Position numbers and translations under genes: made by a program. From NCBI GenBank assembly GCA_036346375.1, contig CM070508.1:37716862-37780861 (forward strand): DNA of 64,000 bases, given 5' to 3'. The stretch is from Guadua angustifolia. Lineage: Eukaryota > Streptophyta > Magnoliopsida > Poales > Poaceae. The notes under the pieces were generated by a model. It worked only from the letters and a program-made list of their open reading frames with translations, was not told where the DNA came from and made no database searches. This document shows positions 47,059 through 59,400 of the stretch, piece by piece. Each line of letters starts with the position of its first letter. Position 1 is the first letter of the stretch.

Positions 47059-47271
47059 TACGATAATCCACAGCTGCGGCTTAATTAGACACATAAAACT
47101 AAAAGAAATAGCACTGAAACGAAGCAACTAAAAGAAATAAACAAGAAAGGACATCCATCCTTTCAGGTGGAATGATTTGGTTTGGGAAGGATACGGCGTA
47201 TTAGAATTAAAACCATTCCTTCATGGTTCACTCGTCAACAAATTACAAACTAAAATTCTCACTAAGAATAC
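47059..47271. other. Unassigned spacer
   Basis: AT-rich sequence between the truncated gypsy B LTR and the MITE. Nothing recognised. Confidence 0.5.
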
Positions 47272-47274
47272 TAA

Positions 47275-47508
47275 AGGACTGTTTGTTTCAGCTTTGAATT
47301 ATCTAAAAGCTGATTCTGGATTATAGTTGTAGAGAAGCTGATTCTCTAAAAGCTGGAATCCAAAATCACATATGAAGTGAATTATGGATTCTAGTGTATT
47401 ATATGGGTGGGCTGGATTGTGAGAATCGGATTCTAGAATCGAGCTGTTTATTTTTTATTCTGCTTTTGGGGCTAGAATCCAGAATCAAAAGCTAAAACAA
47501 ACAGGCCG
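47275..47508. mobile_element. Tourist-like MITE
   Basis: 234 bp with imperfect terminal inverted repeats: the left starts AGGACTGTTTGTTTCAGCTTT, the right (reverse complement) CGGCCTGTTTGTTTTAGCTTT. TAA is present at 47272-47274 and 47509-47511 as a 3-bp target duplication, as in PIF/Harbinger-type MITEs. The interior repeats GATTCTGGATT and AGAATC words, allowing a long hairpin. It has no coding capacity. Confidence 0.85.
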
Positions 47509-47511
47509 TAA

Positions 47512-48467
47512 TTATTCCTACCATACTGGTTTTTTACTGACACCAAAATAAAACAACAATTTAACCTTAGAATTTAGAAGAGCATTGGCATACGTACCGG
47601 CCAGCACGGGCCCTAAAAATTTGAGAAAGGGACTACCGGAATTCTGGAAGGATGTTCATCAGTTGTGACATATTTGTAAAAGTTCATAATTTAGTCATCA
47701 AAGCCTTCTGCATTGAATTTGCAGTTGATTTAGGATAACAGAATCGGATAGGGCTACTGGGAATCACTCCCAGTGTTTAATTTTGGAACATGTTAGTATG
47801 CCATATTTCCGTACATACCGGGAGAAAAACACGACCAAAGGACCATATGATGAATGGAATATTGGCCAGATGGTTGTTAAAACAGTTGGAAGAATTAAGA
47901 ACTAACCTTGTTATCATTTCGTTGAATCACTCCCCATCTCTCCTGAACTCTAGCATAAAACCTTTGTACATAGTAGAAACTGAAAGTGGTCTTGTGAACT
48001 TGGGTTGCTCTAGTTGAACAAGTGATGATTAAAGAAGGATACAATTGGCAGTAAAACAAGATTTGAGCTATCCCTCAACTCCTCACTCTAACAGAATCGT
48101 AGTGAGAAAAATTGACCGATATCACCGAGAATAGGAAACCAAAGGAGGGATTGACAGGACAATTTGTGAGCAATAAAGCATAAAAAATTTCAAGAAGCCA
48201 TGAAGCTCTATTCACACTCAAACTCATCAATCCCATGCATAACTGAAACTCATCAATCCCATGCATTATTTCAAACTCACATGCATTATATCAAACAAAA
48301 TTGGAGCGACATGGAACTCAATATGAATTGTGCATCAATCAATCCCATGCATTATATCAAACTCTATTCACACTCAAACTCATCAATCCCATGCATAACT
48401 GAGCAACAAGTGTATGCTTGAGGCCGTTGAAGCATTCTATCAAACATGTATTGAACAAAAAGAACAA
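47512..48467. other. Low-copy spacer with short repeats
   Basis: No clear gene. At 48206-48245 and 48362-48402 a ~40-bp unit (containing CAAACTCATCAATCCCATGC) occurs twice, with related pieces between them, so about 200 bp is locally repetitive. Minus-strand frames here are short and unrecognised. Confidence 0.5.
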
Positions 48468-48472
48468 TAACA
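48468..48472. repeat. Target-site duplication of the solo LTR (left)
   Basis: TAACA, repeated at 49420-49424 on the other side of the solo LTR. Confidence 0.9.
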
Positions 48473-49419
48473 TGTTGAATAATTAGACAGTTTCCAGATT
48501 AAATTCCGAATATAAATCATGAACAGCATCACAGAAACTAGCGTGTATCTCTCTAACATATTAGATAACACGAATATCATGATCATCTTGATAAACATGA
48601 TTAACTACGAGATTAGGGCAGATCAAACGTACTGAATAGAAGAAGAAGATGCAGACGACGTAGATGGTGCAGTTGCAGTGTTGACGTGGTCAACGTTGGC
48701 GATGGCGCGTTGCAGGAGCCGCTGGCTACGACGACGTCCAGCAGTAGGAGCAGGAAGACGATCCGTGGTGAAGATCTTGAGCAGTCGCGCGAAGCGCTTC
48801 CCAAAAACCTTATTCGCCCTCTCCCGGTGCAGGATCTCGAAGATGAAGGGTTCCAGAGGCCTGCTCTCCCGATCGCTGATGCACGTCGGTGCTCGGGATG
48901 GAAAAGGCTACAATGGCGGCACAGCAGCGAGAGGTGGCAAAACCCTAACTCAATGTGTTCGTGATATCTACACAGTAGGTAGCGCAGATATATAGGATAG
49001 CTCTGTAACCGTGACCTAACGTGACTCAAGACGTGCAGAACGGACTCGATTCTGATGATTCTTATCTCATATTACAACCGCCACGATTCCGAGTAGCAAA
49101 AGAATAAACGCAAAAGGAGGCGCGTCTGCAAGCAAGGCTCGACCGGATTTCGGCGGACCATTCACGCAGTGTGACGCCGCGCCTCCGCCTCCGCCCTGCC
49201 CGTGCCCGGCGAGGCGAGCACGCATATGTGTGTCTCTTCTTCTCCCTTGTCAAGCTTCTAGGAAGGTGGAGAGAACTCTCCCTTATAAGTTGGTATCCTC
49301 CACCTCCACAAGCAATATAGGACTAATATTTGCACACATGCCTCCCCATGAGTGGGCCTTTAAAATTTTCTAGGATTTATTTGTCTCAATTAAGTGGGCT
49401 AGGCCCAAATAATCCAACA
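48473..49419 (-). repeat. Solo copia LTR (947 bp)
   Basis: Minus strand: starts TGTTGGATTATTTGGGCC at 49419 and ends TTATTCAACA at 48473, with a TATAAGGGAG box near 49280. Exact 5-bp duplications flank it and there is no PBS, PPT or gag-pol next to it, so it is the product of recombination between two LTRs. GC-rich open frames inside (for example 48613-49029) belong to the transcribed leader of the LTR and are not genes. Confidence 0.9.
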
Positions 49420-49424
49420 TAACA

Positions 49425-49583
49425 CCTACTCAACTGAAGATGAAGAGGGACCAGTAGATCGGACTCTTGATGGTGTTGACATTCCTCAAGTGGTGTTGAT
49501 GAGGCTGAAGAAGTGGCAATCGGGATGAGTGGCTCTGAGGTGGTGAGAGTGGTGAGCGTGTCCTTGGTAGCAGGGCACACCTC
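49425..49583 (-). other. Possible minus-strand exon, Ser/Thr-rich
   Basis: On the minus strand a TTTTAACAG acceptor at about 49584-49592 precedes a 53-codon open frame rich in Ser, Thr and Pro that runs to the solo LTR target site. No homology is recognised. It may be an exon of a gene cut by the LTR, or chance. Confidence 0.25.
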
Positions 49584-52348
49584 CTGTTAAAAGAAGAAAA
49601 TTAATAAGGGTTTTGCTAAACAACACCTGAGTGTTTTGTTTGGTTTGGAACACTCAATTTTTTGTCCGTTGATTATTGTTTTGAGATTCGTGCAGTGTGA
49701 ACTCAACGATTTTGAATACTGTGCATCTAGAATACTGCACCCTTTATTTTATCTTCTATCACACGCACTTGACAGTAAGACTCTTCACCTTCTCACGCTA
49801 TTACAGCCTCCAGAGAAAAGTAAGGGAGAGAAGATTCGGAGAAGCTATCGAAGGTGAACAGGAGGGAAGAGATAGATCGATTTGGGCTAGAAGGAGAAGA
49901 GATTTGTTCTTCTCAACAAGGTTTGCTTCCTTTTTTCTCTCAAATTTCCGCAATGTGAATGTGATTTTTTGCACTAGGGTTAGGGAGTTTCAGAGGTTTA
50001 TTTTTGTCAGAGTGAGATTTTTCGCGAACATATTGTGAGATTTTTGCTTTTTTGTCTGTGTTAGGTTCATCGGTGTGAAAGTTTGTGTTTCATGGAGATT
50101 TCACAGGAGGAGTGTGTTAGCTAGGGTTTCGAGGTTGAGAGGGACTTGTGTTGGATGTTCTTCGCTCCGAGTTTGATTTTGATTTATGTTCTACGCTTTT
50201 TGGGGTAGTGGATCTGTGGTACTTTTGCGATCCGAGTGATTTTATGTTCACGAAATCGATGATAATTTGGAAGAGGAGGACATCGAGTTGAGGGTCGCAT
50301 GTTCGCAGACGGCATGTTCGATTTAAAAGCGCCAGAGGAACAGGAGCTCCTCATCCAGACGCTCTCGGCTTCTCACCACATGACCGCCATTCAACAGAGC
50401 AAGGAGTCGTCCTTCAACAGTCCATTGTCCAGTGCTCGGACCGTGTAGGAGATCATTGGGTTGTATTCTAATGAAATGATCTAAGGTTCGGAGGAGGGGC
50501 ATTTGGTACGGATGTCTGTTTGTTTTGTTTCTTGTAATCGCCTAGAGGGAAAATAGATAGGAAAGAGGCACTTTCTTGTTCTCTAAAGAAGGGCGTTTGT
50601 TATTGTTTTGAACTTTGAAGATTTGAGAATCAGAGGAATGATATCTCAGTTGTAGATCGCATATGACGAGAAGCTCTTTTTAATTGGCTAGCACCATTTT
50701 TGTTCTCGCAAGTCACAAATATCGATAAATGAGTTTTTTCGCCTTTCCTTTGTTTTTCTTGGTTCTTTATACTTAGTTCGAGTTTTATGATGGGAAATTT
50801 TGGAATATTGTGGTGGTATACTGCATCGTTAGAGATACTATGATAGTGAAAGTTGGACTTAGTGGACATTTGGACATTTATTTGTTATAATTATTGTTTT
50901 GCCATAGACTTTTCGACAACTGCCTAGTTAAGGGAAAGAGCTGACTATAATTATAGTATGAAGCTTGTGACATTCATCAATTAGCTTTTAAAGAGAGGAA
51001 GGTATTCGGCAAGTTTAATTATGGAGGGACATATAATTTCATAATAAAGCTAAGAGGTCAGACTCCTTATTTCCGAAAAATGGATGATAATAATGTTCAT
51101 CGTCTTGTTTTATCATGAGTCGTGACTGAATGTCTAAATCGCCATCGCCACTAAGAGAATCCGCTGTCAATTGATGTGAGAATAAAGCAGGAAAGTAGCA
51201 CTCATCTGACACTTTGATCAAAGGAGATCATTCTGTTAATGTGATTGGTGAATTTAGGACTGCAGTTATCCTTTTGAATTTTCATGTATGTTTTATTTTG
51301 GTGATAACAAAGGGTGGCGCAAACTGGAAGCTTATTTTGTACCTAGTTTTGATAATATACCGTCATCCATGCTCTAATTTTTAGTATGAGATCTGAACCC
51401 AATTTTTTTTCTTGTGTAATACTTGTCCGGTTTTCTTTCTGTTTTAAAAAATAATTTTGTTGTTCATACATGTTCTATTTTGTGTGGCATAGCCCTGTGG
51501 TCCATTTATGGCAACTAATCAAGCCCGAGATTTTTTTATGGCAGCATGACGCATACTAATCTCTCTTATTTTTCAGGTTGATATCGTGAAGTGACATCAA
51601 AGAGTAATGTTCATCATCAAGTAGTTTTTTATTGATCACCAAGGTACTCTCTAAAGCTTCAATATGTTGTGTTCTTTTTAACATGTATTTATATTGGTCG
51701 TACTAGTTTTTATCACAATAGTGTATTTTTTTTGGGGTTAACCAGATGAGTCAGAACAATATATCTCTTAGTATTATTCACGTAATAGTTGGGATAGTGT
51801 GAGATAAAAAAACCACTTGCATGGTGTGTTTCTTGGGCTTATCTTTTTTTGTTTGTCTATGTTCACAGTATCGGTTTGGGGGCTCGTGCAGTGGCAAAAC
51901 ACCTTTTTATATTATCATGTTATAATGATTGTGATGTATGGAACAATGTACTCATATAATGATTTTATAAGTAAACAGTATCTTTTTTGAGTTTTGTGCC
52001 GTGTGCATATTTAATGGATGTTTATGTTTTTTTGATGGTGTAAGTTGTTTTATGGATGTAGATGGCAAGGCATACTACTTTTGTTAAAGCAAACAAATAG
52101 AGGGAGCATTCATTTATGATCATAATGGAAATAAAGGGATTCTAGTGGATTTAGTTGCGCATATGGGGATTCTTGTGATAATTGCAATGATTTGAAAAGA
52201 GTGAAGCATCCTCTAATATTGATATCAATCCTAAGCAACCTGAAAGCTGTAATTTTATGTTAATTCTTCATTTTTGTCAATTGTTTCCTTTTTTCATCGC
52301 AACCCTCTTTGATTCCATATATATCATTTTTGGGGTGTATTTATGCAG
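49584..52348. other. Low-copy region upstream of the split gene
   Basis: Contains a purine-rich GAAAAGTAAGGGAGAG-type leader near 49813-49900 followed by a GT-rich donor-like site at 49920, compatible with a 5' UTR and introns of the downstream gene. One GC-balanced small frame (50299-50448) is listed separately. The remainder is AT-rich and intron-like. Confidence 0.4.
50299..50448 (+). other. Small ORF or exon (49 codons)
   Basis: ATG at 50299, TAG at 50446-50448. The frame starts MFADGMFDLKAPEEQELLIQ and is Ser-rich at the end. Codon use is less AT-rich than the surroundings, suggesting former coding sequence, for example an upstream exon of the split gene. No splice link can be shown and no family is recognised. 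Confidence 0.3.
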
Positions 52349-54338
52349 ATCATGAAAACTTTGAAAAGGAAGGCTTCTCAACGTGCATCATTGAAAAGGA
52401 AGAGAAAGGTTATTATTCTTTTTTTCATTTTTGTGCATCTAGTTTTCATCTAAACTAAGGTGAAATATAGACAATGCGAATTTGTTTTCGCATGTGTAAA
52501 GTTCTGACTTGAAGTAAAATGGCATGCATTTTTATATGAATTGACATAGGATATACATTCTAGACTAATTGAATAAGTTATCTTTCTTTTGTTTTATTTT
52601 TTCCCTTTGCTTTTGTTTTCTATATCCAGAAGGTTGATTGTGAATGTCCTAAAAAAGCCTTTTTATGTACGTTGACAACTTCTGATTATGGGCAGGTGTA
52701 TTATCTTGACTTCCTTGATTATGGTCCACGTATTATTGATGGTTCCATCCCTCGTACCAAAGTTTGGGTTGATGATATGATTAAGGATTTTTGTGCTCGT
52801 GATAGAGTTCGTAAGCACAAATATGGGAAAAGACCGGTGAGTAATGTTTTTAGTTGTAAACTAGATTTGTTCTCCTCTGTTTAGATTATCATGTTGTTTC
52901 TAATTATATGGAACAACAAGCAATAATGTCCATCTATTATTTTTTCCATGGCTCTTGTTTTGTGCATATGCTATTAAACCAGTAAGTAGAATGCTAGAAT
53001 GATAATACGAGTAATAAGTAGTCATTATCCCTTATTAATTTTTTTGAATAACAAGACAAATGGAGGCATACATGTTAGTTGTTGGTGTCTGTGGAGAGCT
53101 ACTAATGAGTTCTTGGTCCATGGAGCTTATGTTAAACAAAAAAACTATGATAGGCGTAATTCAAATTTTTTCGGCTATTTCACACATTTCTTGCATACAT
53201 TTCTGCATATATTTTACATTTTAAGCACACATTTTCTTCAAGTTCTAGCACACATATATCATTTTTATTTACTAATTTGTCTTTTGCAAAGTCGAACTTT
53301 TTAAAATGTTCAAAGATGAACATATATATGAAGAAAGTAAATGTGTTCTTCCAATTCATTTTTTATTAATATCAGGTCCAAAACAACTAATGTTGTATGC
53401 TCTTTGCAGTTCATCAGTTTGTATAAGTTAATCCCTTTCAAATCATTGTTTTATACAAAAATTTTATTCAAGTTTTTTTCTTGTTTTACATGTGTTATTA
53501 ATTTTTTTTCTAAAAAAATGCTATTGTAATTTGTCGTAATTTTATTTTTTCAGATTAAAGATTTTACAGCAACATGTTGTGCTGAGGTAACTTGTTTTGT
53601 TTTAGTATATTTTTTAGTTACATATTTTATTTTTGTTTTACTTAGTTTATTTGTTGTATTTTTATTAGGTTGCAAGTGAACACGTAAATACAGATGTTGC
53701 AGAATATGCAATGCAATAAGTGCAATCTTAATACGGCACTTAATTTGAAATTGGAAGTGTTCAGGGATAAACTGGACCATATTGTTGGTTTTGGTTTGTC
53801 TGATAAGGTTTGTGTTTATATATATATATATATATATGTTATGCATGTTTGTCTTGTACGAACTACTTATTTTCTTTTTCATAATTTGTATCTAGGTGAA
53901 ATGTGATGTGGTAGAAAAGATTGCAAAGTTTCAACAAGGAGACATGGGAGTATGGACTGATTCATTTGAAGCTTTTATTTTGGATTTGCTGAAATACTTT
54001 TCGGACCTGTGCATTATCAATTCTTATCGTGCTATTGAGTCGTCTTGTGATTTGCACGATGCTAAGTGTCACCAAGGAGATGATGCTGATAAATTTTGTG
54101 AGGCAGATGACATGATAAACAAAGACTTCTCATTTAATGTGTACACCAATAAAAATGATAAACCAGTTTGTGCTCCAATCAATGATACCAGTGGCACTTC
54201 ATTCATTTTGGAAGATGAGAATCCCACCAATGGTTTGGATAACTTCATGATAGATGGTACGGATGATGTTGATGTAATTGTCACCCAAAAGGTTGACACT
54301 GATCCTGAATACCCTGCTGAGCCATCTCCTCTCGAAAC
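52349..54338 (+). pseudogene. Unrecognised plant gene, five exons seen, cut by LTR X
   Basis: Five exons with GT/AG borders, all in phase 0: 52349-52408 (ATG at 52352, basic MKTLKRKASQRA), 52630-52836 (VYYLDFLDYG, then RTKVWVDDMIKDFCARDRV), 53554-53586, 53703-53807 (MQCNKC, EVFRDKLDHIVGFG) and 53896-54338 (QGDMGVWTDSFEAFILDLL and an acidic Asp-rich end). Together they give about 280 residues. An LTR then begins and the frame stops at 54367-54369. The second-exon motif is reminiscent of the region ahead of Ulp1-type (C48) peptidase domains in grass proteins, but I see no catalytic domain. If present it would lie beyond LTR X. Exon 4 uses the AG at 53701-53702. An earlier AG at 53667-53668 would give a stop. 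Confidence 0.55.
53817..53837. repeat. TA microsatellite in intron
   Basis: About ten TA units in the intron between exons 4 and 5 of the split gene. Confidence 0.9.
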
Positions 54339-56446
54339 TGTAACATCCCCGTTTTCGGCCTTCTGTTAAAATTTAATTTAAATTATTTAATTTAAAAAGT
54401 TGGAGTTTATTTGGTTTGAATATCAATTCTGGCATCCTTTCCGCCCGAATTCGGAATTTATTCCAAATTCATCTGTAAATTTTAAAATTCGCTTCAAATC
54501 AAAATTTAAATTTAAATTCAAATTTCAAATCAAATTTAAATCCGCCATCGCAATCATTCAACCCGAAATTTTATTCTGCATCCATTTCTAATTTTTAGTC
54601 CATTTTCTTTTGGGCCTAAATAATTTTTCTGTGGGCCCAAAGTCGAAAAGTCCTCATCGTCTCTCTCCTCTCTATCTTCTCCATGCGCACGACCAGGAAA
54701 AATCGATCAGAGCAGCAGGCCTCCAGGCCATTCATGGCTGTCTCTCTCTTCCAACTTCCCAAAGCAATTCAAGCCTAAATAAAGCATCAATCAAATAGGA
54801 AATTGATGCATCGGAACGGCAAGGGTCAGGAGAATCAAATCCCGCAGATAGCTTGTCCTTTCCTCTCTCGAAAAGGCCACAATCAAGATTAATCCGCGAA
54901 ACGTTGCTCATTCCATAACTTGGCCAATTCTTCGTCTCCTCGTGCGCCCGAGTACTTCATTTGTTCGTCTCGACATCCCCTTCGCAGTGCTTCGGTTACT
55001 CCTTCGTTCCATCGACGTTTTGACCTCCGATTTTGAGCAAGAATTCCGGCGACGTCCGTCGACGACGCCGTCGAACTAACTTTCATTCCAGTGAGTTAAA
55101 CCATGCACCAACCGTGTCATTCCGTGCCTTTTAGTCTGTAGATCAAAAGGCCTCAATCGTATTCTAAATTCGTTGCAGTTTCGGTCTCCGATTTGACGAT
55201 TGTTCGTCGTCGACCGTTTCACCGTTCATCGTCGATTCCTCGCAAAATTGGTAACCTCCAGTCCAATTCCTTGCATCCATATACTCATTCTATCGTGCTC
55301 TGTCTATTGCACTCACTAATTTTGCAAAATGTCGCGAATTCAAGTTTCCCCCAAAATTTTCGGATATGTCTGTTCTTGAGTGCACTGTTCATCTCCATTG
55401 ATGCCGGCCAAAAGCTTGCGCCACCACCGATTGGAGCCTCCCCGGCCATTCTTGGCGCGTGCATCCCTTCCGGCCAACCTCACCGCATTCCTCCCCGCCC
55501 TCGCCGGCCGCCGCCTCGCCGCCGTTCGTCGCCGCCGCGTGCGCCTACCCGTGCCGGCCATGGCCGCCATGGGCACGCCGTCTCGGTCACTCACGCCGGC
55601 CGCCGAGCTCCCCACCAGCTTACCCGGACCCTGTCGCCCCTCCTGCGCCCCTCCGCCGGCCGTCTTTGCCTCCCCTTCGCCGGCGCGCCGAACAGCCCCA
55701 CCGCCGCCGCTTGGAAGCTCTATGCGCGCCGCCTCCGGCCATGCCGCCCCTTGCCGCCGTGTGCCACCACCTCCCCATTGCGTCGCCATTCCGTTTTGCT
55801 AACCGCCATCGCCCGCCGTGGTCCCTATCGTCGGCGCCAGGAGAGGCCAGAAGCTTCCTGTGTTTCCATGGAGGGCTAGAGGTTGAAGAAAGGTTACAGA
55901 GGATGACAGCCGGGCCCCACCAGTCATAGAGACAAGGAACTCAAAAAGAAATCAGTAAAAAGAAGATTCTGAGAATGTTCTTTCGTTTTTGATTTTCCAA
56001 TCTGAGCAAACTTCAAACATTTTTATCTTTGTCATCCGAACTCCGAATCAAGTGATTCAAATTGCTAAATTTTTCTAAAATCATCCTCTATCTGCCAGTA
56101 TTTTTATTATAATTTTTAGTTTTTGTTTAATTTATTTTATTCTTTTCATGCACCGTTTTGCGCGTAGTCGACGAAGCTGCCGTAGTCACCGACGAAGGAG
56201 AAGAGCTTCAGTGCAGTGCATCACATCTCGTCGACGAAGGCAAGTCTCCTTGACGTACATTGATCCTATGGTTTGCAAATGTTTTACAAAAGTTTTACAA
56301 CATGCATTGCTATTTATATAAAGATGATGTTAAATATAGGTTGGTAGTTAATCCGAATTGATAAATACCACCTTGATGTTGAAATCCATGTTCATTTGTA
56401 ACCCTAGATTGCTGTGATATATCATGATCATATTAGGTTGTGATAT
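54339..56446 (+). repeat. LTR X, first part (gypsy, related to element B)
   Basis: Starts TGTAACATCCCCG directly after the gene sequence. The 56160-56446 part matches the gypsy B 5' LTR inverted (around 46370-46520, CGCGTAGTC-type and CTCCTTGACG words). The GC-rich block 55370-55870 has long overlapping open frames without domains, as in the G1 LTR. LTR X is broken at 56446 by solo LTR Y1 and continues at 59961. Confidence 0.85.
56442..56446. repeat. Target-site duplication of Y1 (left)
   Basis: GATAT, repeated at 59956-59960. The flanks join to a sequence continuous with the gypsy B LTR (TTGTTTAGT-type words near 46200 inverted). Confidence 0.9.
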
Positions 56447-59400
56447 TGTAATACTGCAAAGCCTCGCTCCAAAGTTTGGGCCTTCCGCCGGGAGTGTTAT
56501 GGCTGGCCGACAGGTATTCTCGGGGATGGTTGTGCCAATTAGGGGAGTTAGGGTTGAAAATAGTCTTGTGTGGGAGGGGTTTTGTTGGAATTTCACCTCC
56601 CCACCTACCTCTCCTCACCTTTTCCCAAGTATGTGGCTGAAATTTGTTGTCTTGTGCCTTCTCCCAAAATATCCCCAAGTGCTGCTCTCCCGCCTCGCGC
56701 CCCACCTCCAGGCGAGCTACCCCTGCGCCTCCTCCCCGCTGGCGACGCCATGGCCTCCCCGCTGGGTCGAGCGCCGCCTCCTCGCCTTCTTTGTCATTGC
56801 CTGCCTTCCTCCAGGCTCAAGGCGTCTGTTCCCATGGCGTCCTCCTGCCGGCGGCTCCTCTCCTCCTCTGGTTCGGAAGAGAGAGTAGCAAGACCACCAC
56901 CAAAGAGCAATTGCCTCGTGGCGCCCTCCAACCTCTCCCTTTCATAGATCTGAGACTTCCTGGTGAGTGTTTGGGTTGGAGTTTGTTGGTGTTGATTTGC
57001 TTGTGCTGGTGGCATGTGTGCTAATGGTTATCTGGATGCTGCAATGCAACTGAGATCCATGGATCATCCAAGGATCTGGCCGCCTACGGCTTCTAGAGCG
57101 TGGCTTGGAAGGAGCGCATGGAGGGATGGAAGCAGAAGCAGGAGAGGCTGCAGCAACTTCGGATCGACGGTGGCGGTGATTGGGATGGCGATGGTGATGC
57201 AGATATGCCGCTGCATGTATGTTAGTTTTGAGCTGCTAGGTTGTTTAGTTAGTTCGATGTGTTGTCGGTATGCTAGAATTGTTTAGTTACAGAATTTTAA
57301 CTTATGCCAATTGCTTGCACAAAAGGTCTCATAACCTGATGGTAGTCTAATGCTATTGTTTCTTAAATTGCTAATCTCTAGCTAAGCAGTAAACACAGTT
57401 ATGGTGATATTCAGTCTCATTTTATGGTATATTAAAAAAGTGATTGTTGTATTTAATAATAGCATTCCCAAACTTTAGGGGCAACTCTGTAGTTGCTGCT
57501 TGCTAGATGATGCACATCAGGACATTGCCTGACTGGCGCCAGAAAATAAATACAAATATTTGTGCTATGCAGTAGATTATTGCAGAACAATTGATGTTAT
57601 TAAGCTATATAATATTTCACCTGCACTGAATTATTATTCTTGATTAGGTTTCTTCAGTGTTCCAACCTGATTTGCCTTGGATCATGATCAATAGCTTTAT
57701 GCTCATAGAAACCAGTATGGCCGTGTATGTAGTACTAATTTGCATGACATTGCTAAGGTTTTATGTTTAATTCAAGGAGTAACTTTTTGTTGAAGTATTT
57801 TGCTAAGGAACCCTTTGTCCTTTCCTTTGCAAAAGTGCTGCTAGACTATAAGTGTTTCTTAAATTTGTTAAATATAATGGATGAAGCTCGACAGCTGTTG
57901 TCCAGAAAAAAAAATCCCAATATCTTCAAGCCGAATTAATCCCTATAGGATGATTACCATTGTTCAGTTGGTGGTTTTGGGGTTCTTCTTCCACTACTGA
58001 GTGATGCACCCAGTGAATGATGCATTCGCTTTATGGCTCATATCTGTAATCTGTGAAATCTGTTTGCCATGTCTTGGATTCTTAGTCAATTCCCAAAATG
58101 TGGCCCAGATTGTTGAGGGAAGGTCCTGTCGGGAGTGGCCTCAACCGCATGCCACTCCATTCTCCGTCGGTAAAGGCAAGTGCATTCCCTAGATCGTGGC
58201 TAGGATGATTAAGTGATTGATTGCTTTTAGCGTACGCAATTGCCGATGAGTATTCCAGAGGTAAGCTTTGCTTGGCTATAATTAGAAAATGGTTCCTTGT
58301 ATGAAAATGCTCATAATGAGTAAATGATTAAGGGAGTGAATGCAAGTACATCGGGCTGGGTGTCTAATTGAACTGTTCGTTGATATTTATCTGTTCATAG
58401 CTAATTTCTATTGAATGTGGCAAGTATGAGTTATATTGGTGATCGTCCCTTCGCGGATGTGATTAGTTATTGGGCTTGGGTGGTCACTAGTAAGTCTTAA
58501 TCTCGGTGAGTTTGTTGTACCTTTCTTAATATTGCACTGAGTAGCGAGAATGGGGTACGGGGATACTTGTGGTTAATATACAAGAGATGTATCTAATTGT
58601 GCCTCGTCTAGGGAATTGAGTTGAGTATGTTGATTGAAATGTGTTTTAGTTGAGTATGTTGATTGAAATGTGTATTTGTTGAGAATTGTTGATTGAAATG
58701 TATTTTAGTTGAGTATGTTGATTGAAATGTGTATTTGTTGAGAATTGTTGATTGAAATGTGTTTTAGTTGAGAATTGATGTTGCATTCTTGCATTCATGA
58801 TATGCATTCATAATGGAAGAGGCGACACATTACGATCTTGTGGCCTCTGTGTTCACACGTAGTGAACATGAAAGTCCTACCTCGTAGTCCCATTCATCGA
58901 GGTGAATGGGAGCGAGACAGTAAGAGTAGGCACCTTCCATCTACGGGATGGAAGGGATGTGAGGGTGCACACCGACGGGTGGGCACTCAAGCGATCTGAT
59001 GCATACATGGAAATGAGCATTCATGTGCATTGCATCTTTAATATTGAGTGTTGTGGTAAATGGTGTGTCATATGGATGGTGATTATGGTAATTGAAAGTT
59101 GAGTCGTGGATTCAACACATAAAGGGGAGATTGAATTGAATTGATGAATTAGCGCATGTCTTTTCTTTGCTTTGCTAATTATGTTGTATGAATATCATGG
59201 AGTGAAATTTGAGTTTTGAACTCGAATAAAGTCGATGAAAATGGTTTGAGCTGCAACAAGGGGTGATTGAGTCGAAAAACGTAGTGACTTAGAGCCACGT
59301 GATGCCTCTTTTACGTTGATTGGTTTTATTATCAAGATGGTGGCTTGATTGCAGTAATTTTTGGTATGGTCAAGTTATTACTACAAATGGGTATGAATGC

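Noticed and set aside
53817..53837. TA repeat as a possible element target site or terminus
   Set aside because: It is a simple intronic microsatellite with no element termini around it.
55193..55929. 228-codon plus-strand frame and a 149-codon minus-strand frame in LTR X
   Set aside because: Pro/Arg/Ala-rich translation in all frames is typical of GC-rich non-coding sequence. It lies inside an LTR and has no family match.
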